From Bacteroidales bacterium (GTDB lineage: Bacteria; Bacteroidota; Bacteroidia; Bacteroidales; F082): a DNA stretch of 64,000 bases. The stretch's first letter is position 1. Each line of letters opens with the position of its first letter. The position numbers and the translations under genes were made by a program. This document shows, piece after piece, positions 44,860 through 53,558 of this stretch. Location: positions 124,001 through 188,000 of the forward strand of contig JAKIVD010000002.1 in the NCBI GenBank assembly GCA_021647205.1, read 5' to 3'. Under the pieces are notes generated by a model. That model was not told the DNA's origin and ran no database searches. It saw only the letters and a program-made list of their open reading frames with translations.

Positions 44860-46610
44860 CACTCAAACCTGATGTCTTTTATCCGTAACTGAAGTTTTGT
44901 GTTTCCCAGCCAGGTGTTTTCATCAATGTGGTAACAGATGCTGAAGGGTTTGCCTTCCCTTATTTTATCGATGTGGTGCCCCTGGTTGAAGGCAATGGCC
45001 GGAACGGGGTTGCCGGTACGGTCGGGGTGCACTACAGAAAACTTGAGGTGTTTGGCGCCGTTTTTCCCCACCAGTTTGGCGTGGCCGGTATCGATTACAT
45101 TATTTGTCCTAAAAGTAGGCGACATATTGCCAGGCCCGAAAGGTGCAAACTGTTTCAGGATGCGGTAAAACTTAAAATTGATGTCGCTCACAAAAAGTTC
45201 ATCGTCAATTTCTATTTCCGGGATCAACATGCTTTCGGTCAGGCGTTCGTCGGCGTAGGCCTCAAAGCGCTGTTTAAACTCTTCAAGGTATTCGGGCTTA
45301 AAGGCCAGTCCTGCCGCATAGGTATGACCACCAAAATGTTCCAGGATATCGCTGCAGGAGTCAATGGCGTCGTAAATGTCGAAGTTCTTGATTGAACGGG
45401 CAGAACCACTAATCAATCCGTCAGACTGTGTAAGCACGATGGTGGGACGGTAATAATTTTCAATAAGGCGGGAAGCAACAATACCAATGACTCCTTTGTG
45501 CCAGCTTTCCTTAAAAACCACCGTTGTTTTTTTCGTGGGGTCGATGGAAACATCCTGAAGCATTTCGATGGCTTCTTTGGTGATGTTGCTGTCCAGGTCG
45601 CGGCGGGTGGTGTTCAGTTCGTTGATGGCGGCTCCCAGTTTTTCGGCATAGCTTTCGTTGTTGCTGATTAAAAGCCGCACCGAGTCGGTTGCGCTTTCAA
45701 TACGGCCGGCAGCATTGATGCGGGGTCCCAGTAAAAAAACCAGGTCGTTGACCAGGAGTTCACGGTTGTAAATTAAGCCGTCAACGGCCTGGTTCTTTTT
45801 GTTCATCCCGACAGATTTCAGGATGGAATCGATACCAATCCGTGGGTCTTCGTTGAGTCTTTTAAGGCCAAAATAGGTAAGCACACGGTTCTCTCCGGTT
45901 AAGGGAACAATGTCTGCTGCATTACTGATGGCAACAAGGTCAAGCCCGGAAAAAACCCTTTCCTCCGGGATGTTCATTTTTTGGGCCATGGCCTGAATGA
46001 GCTTAAAGCCGACTCCGCAGCCCGACAACTCATCATAGGGGTATTCACAATCCGGCTGTTTGGGATCGAGTACTGCAACGGCGGCCGGTAATTGATCTCC
46101 CGGCCGGTGGTGGTCGCCAATGATAATATCGAGCCCTTTTTGGCGGGCATAGTCAACTTTCGCTACCGCTTTAATCCCGCAATCAAGCGTAATCATTAAA
46201 CTGACCCCTTCTTTGCGGGCAAAATCAATGGCTTTGTAAGAAATGCCGTAGCCTTCGCTGTAGCGATCGGGAATGTAAAACTCAACCTTTTTGTAGAATG
46301 TCCTGAAAAACGAATAAACCAGCGAAACGGCGGTGGTCCCGTCCACATCGTAATCGCCGTAAACCATAATTTTTTCACCTTTTTTAACCGCCTTAATAAT
46401 GCGTTCAACGGATTTGTCCATGTCCTTCATCAGAAAAGGGTCGTGCAAATGTTCGAGGCTTGGACGGAAAAAGTTTTTTGCTTCGTCGAAGGTGGTGATA
46501 CCTCGTTGTACCAGCAAAGCTGACAAATGCTTATCAATATGAAGCGCTTCCGATAGTCGGGCAACTATTTCACTATCTGCACGTTTTTTAAGTACCCAGC
46601 GCTTATTCAT
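44859..46610 (-). CDS. recJ: Single-stranded-DNA-specific exonuclease RecJ
   Basis: RecJ degrades single-stranded DNA 5' to 3' in recombination and mismatch repair. The DHH phosphoesterase motifs are present: VYGDYDVDGTTA, the DHH motif in IIGDHHRPG, and LGPRINAAGRI; the DHHA1 motif GGHTYAAGLAF follows, then the C-terminal OB domain. I start at ATG 46610 (MNKRWVL) rather than six codons upstream. Length (~583) is normal. The following membrane protein gene is translationally coupled. Confidence 0.95.
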   Translation of the reverse strand: MNKRWVLKKRADSEIVARLSEALHIDKHLSALLVQRGITTFDEAKNFFRPSLEHLHDPFLMKDMDKSVERIIKAVKKGEKIMVYGDYDVDGTTAVSLVYSFFRTFYKKVEFYIPDRYSEGYGISYKAIDFARKEGVSLMITLDCGIKAVAKVDYARQKGLDIIIGDHHRPGDQLPAAVAVLDPKQPDCEYPYDELSGCGVGFKLIQAMAQKMNIPEERVFSGLDLVAISNAADIVPLTGENRVLTYFGLKRLNEDPRIGIDSILKSVGMNKKNQAVDGLIYNRELLVNDLVFLLGPRINAAGRIESATDSVRLLISNNESYAEKLGAAINELNTTRRDLDSNITKEAIEMLQDVSIDPTKKTTVVFKESWHKGVIGIVASRLIENYYRPTIVLTQSDGLISGSARSIKNFDIYDAIDSCSDILEHFGGHTYAAGLAFKPEYLEEFKQRFEAYADERLTESMLIPEIEIDDELFVSDINFKFYRILKQFAPFGPGNMSPTFRTNNVIDTGHAKLVGKNGAKHLKFSVVHPDRTGNPVPAIAFNQGHHIDKIREGKPFSICYHIDENTWLGNTKLQLRIKDIRFE

Positions 46611-46857
46611 TTCAGGATATTTTAGCACGTAAAAGTAACCAAATTACCGCTAAGTTAAAACAGAAAGATTTGCTTTTACAGTAAGTAGTTAAACCTTAGT
46701 AAAATAATTTTTGGAATTATTTTTAACGGACTTGTTCCGTTTTTTCACACTTAACCGTTTCAAACTTTCAAAGAAGAGGTTAAAAACAAACTTTCCGTGA
46801 AAATCTCAATCCGGAAATAAATTATCACGAAAAAACCAAGTTGACTGTTTCTTCAAC

Positions 46858-48099
46858 CTAAAAATTATGCCGCATGGCTTCCACCGGGTCGAGGCGGGCA
46901 GCAGACCAGGCAGGGACAAAACCGGAAACAAGACCGATGAATGCCGAAACCAGCAGCCCCAGCATCACATTGCCATAAGTCAGTATTAAATCGAAACTGA
47001 ACATGGAGGAAACAGCAAAAGTCAACAGATAAACAATGAGCAGGCCGACGATTCCGCCCATGACAGCAAGAAAGACGGCCTCGAAAAGAAACTGAACCAA
47101 AATAAAATAGTTTTTGGCGCCCAGTGATTTCTGGATACCGATTTGGTTGGTCCGCTCCCTTACCGAAACAAACATGATGTTGGCGATGCCAAACCCGCCC
47201 ACCAATAAAGAGAAGCCCCCGATAATCCACCCAACGGAAGCAATAACGGCAAACAACTCGTCGAAGCCTTTGCTGATAATGTCTGTTTCGTTCAGGGCAA
47301 AGCTGTCGTCAGCCCTCGGTGGCAGTTTTCGTATTGATCGCATCACGCCTGTCAGTTCGTCCATCATCTGATCATTGGAAATATTGGGTTTGGCCACAAC
47401 AATAATGGTCGATCCGATATTACGTACGTCGAGTACATTCCGTGCGTAGTTCACGGGAATCATTACCCAGTTGTCTTTCGAATTTCCAAGAATATCTTCA
47501 CCCTGTTTTTTTATCACACCAATAATATCCAGCTTGCGGCCAAATACTTTTATGGTTCTCCCAACCGGGTCAATTCCCTGATAGAGTTTCTCCGCTACTT
47601 CGGACCCGATAATGGCAATGTTGTTTCCGTTGTGCGACTCGATACTGGTAAAGTAACGCCCCTGCTGTAAGTCGAATGGCATCACACGGTTGTAGGCTTG
47701 TGAAACCGCCACTATCGGAATCCCTGCCATGGAGTTGTTCCTGAAGTAAACATTGCGGCTAACACTAAACATAAAAGCTGCTTCTTCCACAGTGGCACTG
47801 CGCTTTTTGATTTCTTCCATTTCCTGCACCCTGGGTTCGGGCCGCTGGTAATATTTCCACCAGGGATAATCTTTGCCCATGGCCCATGGCCATTTTTGGA
47901 TAAACAGCACATTGCTGCCAAGGGAATTGATTTCACTTTTTATGCTGTTTTCCATGCTGTCGAATACAGTGAAAACCGAAATAATGGAAAAAATACCGAT
48001 GGTAATGCCCAAGAGGGAGAGCACCGTCCTGACCTTGTTTACAACCAATGCATTGATGGCAAACAAAAGGCTTTCGTATAAAAGTTTAAGGATAATCAT
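46858..48099 (-). CDS. MacB-like ABC transporter permease (FtsX family)
   Basis: The 413-residue protein has a MacB periplasmic core domain between helix 1 (about residues 17-45) and three C-terminal helices (about 290-400). It starts LYESLLFAINALVVNKVRTVLSLLGITIGI and ends AARLDPVEAMRHNF, both hallmarks of MacB/FtsX permeases. These couple to an ABC ATPase and a membrane-fusion protein, but neither is encoded beside it, so partners must be elsewhere. The substrate is unknown. A 229-base non-coding gap separates it from recJ; that gap has a small hairpin (46725-46741) followed by T's on the plus strand. Confidence 0.9.
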   Translation of the reverse strand: MIILKLLYESLLFAINALVVNKVRTVLSLLGITIGIFSIISVFTVFDSMENSIKSEINSLGSNVLFIQKWPWAMGKDYPWWKYYQRPEPRVQEMEEIKKRSATVEEAAFMFSVSRNVYFRNNSMAGIPIVAVSQAYNRVMPFDLQQGRYFTSIESHNGNNIAIIGSEVAEKLYQGIDPVGRTIKVFGRKLDIIGVIKKQGEDILGNSKDNWVMIPVNYARNVLDVRNIGSTIIVVAKPNISNDQMMDELTGVMRSIRKLPPRADDSFALNETDIISKGFDELFAVIASVGWIIGGFSLLVGGFGIANIMFVSVRERTNQIGIQKSLGAKNYFILVQFLFEAVFLAVMGGIVGLLIVYLLTFAVSSMFSFDLILTYGNVMLGLLVSAFIGLVSGFVPAWSAARLDPVEAMRHNF

Positions 48100-48531
48100 C
48101 GGGCTTTTTTTGCTTCCCTTGTTACTTCACCAATAGCAAATGCGTTGGCCTTTGGTTCAAATTTCGTTCGTTTTAATGTTCCGGGCTTGCCGTGTCTTTG
48201 TCCCAGGCGTTCATTACATGTTATGTTATTCATTTGTTTGTGCTTTTGAAACAATCCATTCCCGTGTGTGAACCGACGGGTTAGCCATCAGCTACTGGCA
48301 GTTTTTTTTGTTTGTATTTGTCATCACGCAGGTGCGCGACACGAATGAACCACCGAAATAATTTTAGAAATACAACAATTGTTTTTTCCCTTTCCATATC
48401 GCAAAGTTAACGAATAATGGAACAGCTGCCTGTATTTATCAAATAATCTTTTTGAGCAATTGCCCCACTCCACAGGCGATGAGAGCGGTATAAAAAACAG
48501 ATGGTGATTTAAAAGAGGTGCATTCTGATAA
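48100..48531. other. 432-base gap without a supported gene
   Basis: Between the permease and the hsdR relic I see only a 45-codon minus-strand open frame (48096-48233) overlapping the permease ATG by ATGA, with no recognisable content, and stop-rich AT-rich sequence. No tRNA, hairpin of note or promoter with both elements was found. Confidence 0.4.
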
Positions 48532-48891
48532 TTACCTGGTATCAACTATTGAATACCGCTTAAAATTCTCGGCCTGCTCAAATATCTCTTTATACACTTC
48601 ACCCTGGGTAATCGGGGGATAATCGTTCTCGGCCAGCATTTTCATAATGGCTTTATTGCTTTCGTAAAGGTCGGTGGAAGGCAGGTTCATTAATTGACGG
48701 ATAATGATTTCCACCTCCGCAACAGTCAGCCCCTCTGCTTTATATTGATGAAGCAGGAAGTTTTTTACATCTTCTTTTATCAGGACTTCGGAGGGTTCGC
48801 GCTGAATTTCATGCCCCAAAACATGCGGAATCTGCTCATCGCCCAGAAAAGAAATAAACGCCTGTTCTAATTTTTCTTCGGTAAATTTCAT
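48532..48891 (-). pseudogene. Relic of type I restriction subunit HsdR (N-terminus joined to C-terminus)
   Basis: The first ~85 residues match the start of HsdR (MKFTEEKLEQAFISFLGDEQ, then VKNFLLHQYKAEGLT and DLYESNKAIMKML). The remaining ~30 (DYPPITQGEVYKEIFEQAENFKRY) look like the C-terminal end of the same family. The nuclease and helicase motifs of the ~1000-residue enzyme are absent, so this is the product of a large in-frame internal deletion and cannot cut DNA. The C-terminal assignment is from memory of the family and is less sure than the N-terminal one. Confidence 0.65.
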
Positions 48892-48930
48892 GGGCTCAAC
48901 TCTATTGTAAAATCAAGTTTACTGATTCTT

Positions 48931-49074
48931 TTATGCAACTCCATTATCCTGCTTAAAAGTTTGTACTGCCCACCAGTCTTTTTCAACTGCAAAAACCGGC
49001 AAGCCCCTTTCGGTTCCTGCCTGTCGGAATATTCTTTCTCTGGTTTCACCGGGCAACTGATAAAAGGCTTTCAT
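48931..49074 (-). pseudogene. N-terminal relic of an AbiEii-type nucleotidyltransferase toxin
   Basis: The 47 residues MKAFYQLPGE ... RIFRQAGTERGLP ... AVEKDWWAVQTF resemble the start of AbiEii/AbiGii toxins, which have an EKDxW segment there. The frame then stops at 48931, far short of the ~250-300 residue toxin, so the nucleotidyltransferase core is missing. In another frame, LLSRIMELHKRISKLDF runs into an ATGA overlap with the hsdR start and may be the lost toxin's tail. Upstream, a 38-codon frame (49071-49187) overlaps this ATG and may be another scrap. Confidence 0.5.
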
Positions 49075-49199
49075 TTCGTTCTCTGTGTTATTGCTTCACG
49101 CATTATCTTTCGAATCCATTCGGGAGCCAGGCGTATATCGTGTTCCAATCGCGATTTTTCCTCGTTTTGTAATTGCCTGATGATCATCTCTTTTTGTTC

Positions 49200-49682
49200 C
49201 TATGAAACCTTATCCTTACGAATTGTTTTAAGGGCCTGAATAACCAGGGTACTGATCTTTCCAATGGTCGCCAGATTCCTGGGTGCGGATTTCTTAAAAA
49301 CGATACTTCCCCGCCCTATCATAAGCTTACGGGCTGCACCATCGGTAAGGTAAACAATATTCATTGGGATTTGTGTTGATAAGCCCAACAGATGCATTGC
49401 CATCGCCCCGGTTGGTACAATGCGGGCCTTATCACGCCTGGCAACAGCCCTGGCAATACTTTCCAGGCCGGGCATAACAGGGCCTATAACAGGATCTGTT
49501 TCCAGTCGTGCGTACATGCTCCTGGCAACACGTGTAATTTCACCTTTTTGCACAAGCCGTTCCAATGCTTTGGCTATGGCTTTTGCATTTCCAAAACGGA
49601 GAAAACCTTCAACAAAAAACAGCGTGCCCCCCTTCGCTTTCTTTATTTTTGTTAACACTTGTAATTCAATGTTTAAAACCAT
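49200..49682 (-). CDS. DUF6088 / AbiEi-type antitoxin and transcriptional regulator
   Basis: About 160 residues: a winged helix (GFLRFGNAKAIAKALERLVQKGEITRVARSMYARL) followed by the AbiEi C-terminal region (RIVPTGAMAMHLLGLSTQIP). AbiEi proteins bind inverted repeats at their own promoter and repress the abiE operon, and neutralise the AbiEii nucleotidyltransferase. I use the ATG at 49682 (MVLNIEL) rather than the TTG at 49694. A perfect 12-bp-arm palindrome lies 17 bases upstream. The cognate toxin is truncated, so this is an orphan antitoxin. Confidence 0.8.
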   Translation of the reverse strand: MVLNIELQVLTKIKKAKGGTLFFVEGFLRFGNAKAIAKALERLVQKGEITRVARSMYARLETDPVIGPVMPGLESIARAVARRDKARIVPTGAMAMHLLGLSTQIPMNIVYLTDGAARKLMIGRGSIVFKKSAPRNLATIGKISTLVIQALKTIRKDKVS

Positions 49683-49698
49683 GTGTATTAGCAATTAT

Positions 49699-49727
49699 TG
49701 TCGCAAATGTAGTAAACATTTGCGACA
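49699..49727. promoter_or_regulatory. Palindromic operator upstream of the AbiEi-type gene
   Basis: TGTCGCAAATGT (49699-49710) and ACATTTGCGACA (49716-49727) are exact inverted repeats with a 5-base spacer AGTAA. The position just ahead of the antitoxin start fits autoregulation as known for AbiEi. Confidence 0.7.
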
Positions 49728-49728
49728 T

Positions 49729-50650
49729 TTATTCTACCTCATCTTCATCAAGCAATTCATCAGGAGATTTAGTGTTTGCTTTCTTTTCTTCCTCGCTCAT
49801 GTTTTTGTATTCGTCAGCAATGCCTTTTATTCTATCCATTTCGGCCTGGATTTCTTCTTCTTCAAAACCCGTTTTTCAAACCGTGGCCAATTGTCCGATT
49901 TTACCCCGGATGGCAAGGTTCATTTTTGCCAGTTTGTAGGTGGTGGCGGTGTATTCCTGCCCGTAAATGGAAAGCTCTTTTTTGTTGCCGTGGTGGCTGT
50001 CGATAAATTTTATCGATTGCACGAACATGCCCCCGAACCACAGGCCGAGCCGTAAATTATGCCTTTGTAGGGCTCAATCATTTCGGCAATCAGGTTGACA
50101 ATGCTTTTGGGGGTGTAAAATTCCCCTTTGCCTTTGCCCTCGGCCAGGGCGAATTTGCTCAGGAAATATTCGTACACACGGCCCACGATGTCCTGTTCCT
50201 TGTCTTTGAGCGTATTGATGTTGTTGATGGTATCGAGCAAGGCAGCCAGTTTGCTCACATCCATATTCAGGCGCAAGAAATAGTTGTCGGCAGCGCCCCT
50301 TTCAGCGAAGGGTTGTTTTTTTCGACGGTGTGCAGGGCCGTGTCAATTTTCAGTGCAATATCGTCCTGCTTTGAATTGGCCATGATGTAAGTCCAGCGGG
50401 ATGCTTCCGAAAGGTAAAACACATTCTTCATGGAATAAAAGGGCACCATTTCCATGAATTGTTCTTTATGTTCTTTTACGAGGTCTTTCCTGCGTTCTTC
50501 AAATTTATCGCTGGCAAACTTCAGGAAGATCAGGCTCAGCACCACATGTTTGTACTCCGAAGATTCAACGGCTCCCCTGAGTTTATTGGCCGGGTCCCAA
50601 AGGGTTTCTTCCATTGATTTTTGCTTTTTGTGTGCTGCTGTTTTTGCCAT
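49729..50650 (-). pseudogene. Broken type I restriction methyltransferase HsdM
   Basis: The N-terminal HsdM region is clear (DPANKLRGAVESSEYKHVVL, then FALAEGKGKGEFYTPKSIVN). One base is missing near 50289 (CTGCC-GAC), shifting the frame after KGALP. A second loss in a G5 run near 50032 falls in the SAM motif, where the expected DPxCGSGG reads GSACGSG. The third frame goes on FVQSIKF ... [12 protein letters not shown], meets a TGA near 49883, and ends with a C-terminal-like acidic tail (SPDELLDEDEVE). The NPPF catalytic motif and the middle of the protein are gone. Confidence 0.75.
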
Positions 50651-50753
50651 TGGACTGGTTTCAATAAAAACCCTAAAATTAGTATTAATATCAGTTGTTA
50701 CGAATCTCCAGCTGAAACCATTCTTAGCAATATTCTTACCACCACGTAATTAG

Positions 50754-50788
50754 AAAAAACAAAACCCCGTAAACATTAGCTTACAGGG
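50754..50788 (-). terminator. Terminator of tRNA-Cys
   Basis: On the minus strand, GGGG (50788-50785 as CCCC) opens a stem with one bulge, pairing to 50764-50771, followed by TTTTGTTTTTT. It lies nine bases after the tRNA 3' end. Confidence 0.65.
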
Positions 50789-50796
50789 GCTTTTTT

Positions 50797-50867
50797 GAGG
50801 TACCGAGCGGATTCGAACCGCTGTCTATGGTTTTGCAGACCACCGCCTAGCCACTCGGCCACGGTAC
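50797..50867 (-). tRNA. tRNA-Cys (anticodon GCA)
   Basis: The 71-base tRNA reads GGTACCG at the 5' acceptor and CGGTACC at the 3' acceptor, with discriminator U. The anticodon loop is CTGCAAA (GCA), and the T arm has GGTTCGAATCC. CCA is not encoded. A perfect -7 element lies upstream and a hairpin-plus-T terminator downstream. Confidence 0.96.
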
Positions 50868-50885
50868 CCTTTTAATTTGGGAGTG

Positions 50886-50893
50886 CAAAATTA
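50886..50893 (-). promoter_or_regulatory. Promoter -7 element of tRNA-Cys
   Basis: The minus strand reads TAATTTTG, a perfect TAnnTTTG, 18 bases ahead of the mature 5' end. The -33 element is not clear. Confidence 0.4.
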
Positions 50894-50985
50894 ATACATT
50901 TTCAGTAACTTCAGGGAAGTTTTACGGGATATTTTAATACACTCGCGGATGATGGGGCCAATTCCCAATACAATTCGCGGCTTTT

Positions 50986-52797
50986 TCATTCATCCAGGGT
51001 AATCCCCATTTTTTTCATCAGGAAGGTGGCATTGAGGTTTTGTGAAATGCCGTCTTTGAGCTTGTAGTCGAACACCAGTTCGTTGTTTGCAATCTCCACT
51101 TCAAAGCGTTTGTTTCGGATATTTTCGGGGTAATTTTCTGACAGCCTGCCCAGCGCCAGGTCGTGGGTGGCCACAAAACCGGCGGTCTGTAAACGGATGA
51201 ACTGCCGCAGCAGGCCGAGTGAGCCTTTTTGCTTGTCGGCCGAGTTGGTTCCACGCAATATTTCGTCCAGGATAACAAAAACCCTGCTTCCGCTTTCCAA
51301 CAGGTCGATGAGGGCTTTCAGCCGTTTCAGTTCGGCGAAAAAGTAAGATTCCCCGTCCTGCAGCGAGTCGCTGGTTTTGATACCGGTAAACACATCCACA
51401 GGTTTAAAAACAAAGCTTTCCGCAAGGACGGGCAAACCCGTCAGGGCCATCACCAGGTTGATGCCCACGGTACGCAGGTAGGTACTTTTCCCGGCCATGT
51501 TGGCCCCGGTTACGATGGTGAACTGTCCCCAGCCCGAAACCGAAATGTCGTTGCCCACGCATTTTTCGGGCGCCATGAAAGGGTGCTTGACATTCCCGGC
51601 TTCGATTTTGAACTCTTTGGAAAACACAGGGAAAACCGATTGCGGATGGTTAAAGGCAAAACCGGCAAAAGAGCTCAGTTCGTCGAAAAGCGACAAGACC
51701 AAAAACCAGGTTTGTACGTAGTGGCTGTTGGTTTTTTTCCAGCGTTCAAGCCTGATTAATTGCAAGATATCCCACAAAAAGAAAACATTCAGGAAAAAAC
51801 CAACCAGAAGGTTCAGGCGGTAATCGAAAGCTGCAGTAATTTTAGAAAGTTTACGTATTCCTTGGTGGGCTGAATGCGGCATGCCGGCCAATTTGCTTTT
51901 GGACGCTGACAGTAAACCAGATTCAAATTTTTCGTTTTCGATGAAGCGGAACAAACGGGCATATTTTTGAAATTGTGTGGTTTTTTTGCCCAGCAACAGG
52001 TGTTCTTTGTTGATGGCACCGAGTCTCATCCCCACCAAAGCCAAAGGTAAAGCCAAAAACAAGAGAAAGGCCGTGTAATTAATCATGCCCAAACTGATAA
52101 GGGCAACAACCGTAAACCCGACAAGTGGGTTCAGTATCAGCATTGTTTTATAAAAAGGTGTGTTGAAAGAGAGTCGTTTACTGTTCATCCAGTGGAAGAT
52201 TTCCCCCACATTATTTTTGTTTTCTTCGGTGAGCAATCCGGTAGCCTGAAAATGCTGTCGCCAAACAGGTTTATCGCGCAGTTCGGCAATGGCCTGTTGT
52301 CGCTGCCGCAAAAGTTTTTCGTCTTTGACAGGGTTTTGGAGCAAACTGGCCAGTGCCTGTTTACCTTCCTGTGTGGCACTACGGTTGATTAACTGGAAGA
52401 GGGAGCGTTTCCCGAAAATATCGAGGTTGTAGGTAAAGGGATGGTTTTCGTCAAGAAACCCCCGGCCTTCGTCATGGCCTTCGGTGATGCCGTCAAGCAA
52501 ATCCAGTTCCTGGCGGTTGATTTGGACCAGGGTTTCGAACCACTGCTTCTTTTTAAACAAGACGGCATGTCGCATGGCCAGTGCGATGAAAGCCGAAAAT
52601 CCTGCTAACCCGGTCCCTGCAACCCATCCCATACCATGCTTTGTTGCTATGTAAATGCCGGCAACAGTCAGGGTAAAAACCGTAATACGCAAGATGGCCG
52701 TTTGCCGGATGACCCGCCTGCTGTTTTCAAGCAGGGCCATGTTCCCGGCAAGTTTGTCCTGAAAAAAATCATGGCTGTTTTTCGGGTCGCCGTTCAT
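50986..52797 (-). CDS. MutS-family membrane-anchored ATPase
   Basis: The 603-residue protein has hydrophobic helices near residues 30-70 and 215-265, a MutS lever-like region, and a complete C-terminal MutS ATPase domain (VTGANMAGKSTYLRTVGIN at about 425, then FVILDEILRGTN and FVATHDLALG). It lacks the mismatch-recognition domain (no FxE motif), so despite the usual automatic name it is unlikely to do mismatch repair. This membrane-linked MutS variant is common in Bacteroidota and its function is unknown. Confidence 0.85.
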   Translation of the reverse strand: MNGDPKNSHDFFQDKLAGNMALLENSRRVIRQTAILRITVFTLTVAGIYIATKHGMGWVAGTGLAGFSAFIALAMRHAVLFKKKQWFETLVQINRQELDLLDGITEGHDEGRGFLDENHPFTYNLDIFGKRSLFQLINRSATQEGKQALASLLQNPVKDEKLLRQRQQAIAELRDKPVWRQHFQATGLLTEENKNNVGEIFHWMNSKRLSFNTPFYKTMLILNPLVGFTVVALISLGMINYTAFLLFLALPLALVGMRLGAINKEHLLLGKKTTQFQKYARLFRFIENEKFESGLLSASKSKLAGMPHSAHQGIRKLSKITAAFDYRLNLLVGFFLNVFFLWDILQLIRLERWKKTNSHYVQTWFLVLSLFDELSSFAGFAFNHPQSVFPVFSKEFKIEAGNVKHPFMAPEKCVGNDISVSGWGQFTIVTGANMAGKSTYLRTVGINLVMALTGLPVLAESFVFKPVDVFTGIKTSDSLQDGESYFFAELKRLKALIDLLESGSRVFVILDEILRGTNSADKQKGSLGLLRQFIRLQTAGFVATHDLALGRLSENYPENIRNKRFEVEIANNELVFDYKLKDGISQNLNATFLMKKMGITLDE

Positions 52798-52841
52798 GAG
52801 TAGTTGTTAACAAAACAAATTAAAAAGTAAATATACTGAAA

Positions 52842-53345
52842 TCATCGCAGAAAAAACCAAAAAACCGCAGCCGTCACTAAACCTTCCAGCGCAAGTGCAA
52901 TCAGGGCGGCAGGGATGGCTTCCTTGCGGTGACCATAATATTTCCTTAACAAAAATGCCCCGAGGGGAATGGACAGGACTACCGGCATTAGCAAAACAAT
53001 CCCCCACATACCATAAGTCCTCCGAGCCCTGACAAACAATTTGTTTCGTCCTGTGAAGATTTTTTTCTTTCTTCTTTTTTCTTTTTTCCTGGATTGCCAG
53101 TTTCGGTAATACAGCCGTGTTCTGTGCGGGGTAACTTTAACAACGAGTGGTTTAAAATGGCGAACATATACCAAAAAAAGATTGGTGATGTAGTAAAAAA
53201 AGAAAAAACTTGAAATCCCCCCGATTGCTACGACGAGAACGGTTTCCCAAAAAGCAAGCCCAAGAGCAAAACCATACAGCGGGGCATAAAAAAACTTGAC
53301 CGTAGCCAACAGGAAAACATTAATTATTTTAAGGTAGAAGGACAT
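52842..53345 (-). CDS. Small membrane protein with a basic cytoplasmic loop
   Basis: About 167 residues with four to five hydrophobic helices and a strongly basic loop (SRKKEKRRKKKIF) in the middle. The end, YGMWGIVLLMPVVLSIPLGAFLLRKYY, resembles small multidrug-export/DedA-like loops, a weak likeness only. The frame is open 35 codons further up to a GTG at 53450. I prefer ATG 53345, which has the promoter-like TTGTTACTTTGG just ahead. Function unknown. Confidence 0.6.
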   Translation of the reverse strand: MSFYLKIINVFLLATVKFFYAPLYGFALGLAFWETVLVVAIGGISSFFFFYYITNLFLVYVRHFKPLVVKVTPHRTRLYYRNWQSRKKEKRRKKKIFTGRNKLFVRARRTYGMWGIVLLMPVVLSIPLGAFLLRKYYGHRKEAIPAALIALALEGLVTAAVFWFFLR

Positions 53346-53558
53346 ATATACTAATACCAAAGTAACAACAATTATCCCGAATTGTAGGCGGACTGCTGAA
53401 GCCAGCGAACAGACAAATTGAAACCACTTGTAATAATCGTTATCTTGCACGCTGATTTATTCAGTTCAACCAAATCAATAACAGGTGAAACATCCCTTAA
53501 CCCGCGGCTTAAGCGATCGTTTCGCACATGAGAATGATTTTTCCGAAATAATGAACAC

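Noticed and set aside
46725-46745. Hairpin AACGGA-TCCGTT followed by T's on the plus strand
   Set aside because: It has terminator form, but both neighbouring genes are on the minus strand and no plus-strand transcript is known here.
48096-48233. 45-codon minus-strand ORF overlapping the MacB-like permease ATG by ATGA
   Set aside because: The overlap looks like coupling, but the sequence has no recognisable content, lies in a stop-rich gap and has no promoter with both elements. Chance is more likely.
48236-48300. Possible CRISPR or attachment-site signals around the defence relics
   Set aside because: No regularly spaced repeats, no cas genes, and no direct repeats flanking the island that I could match.
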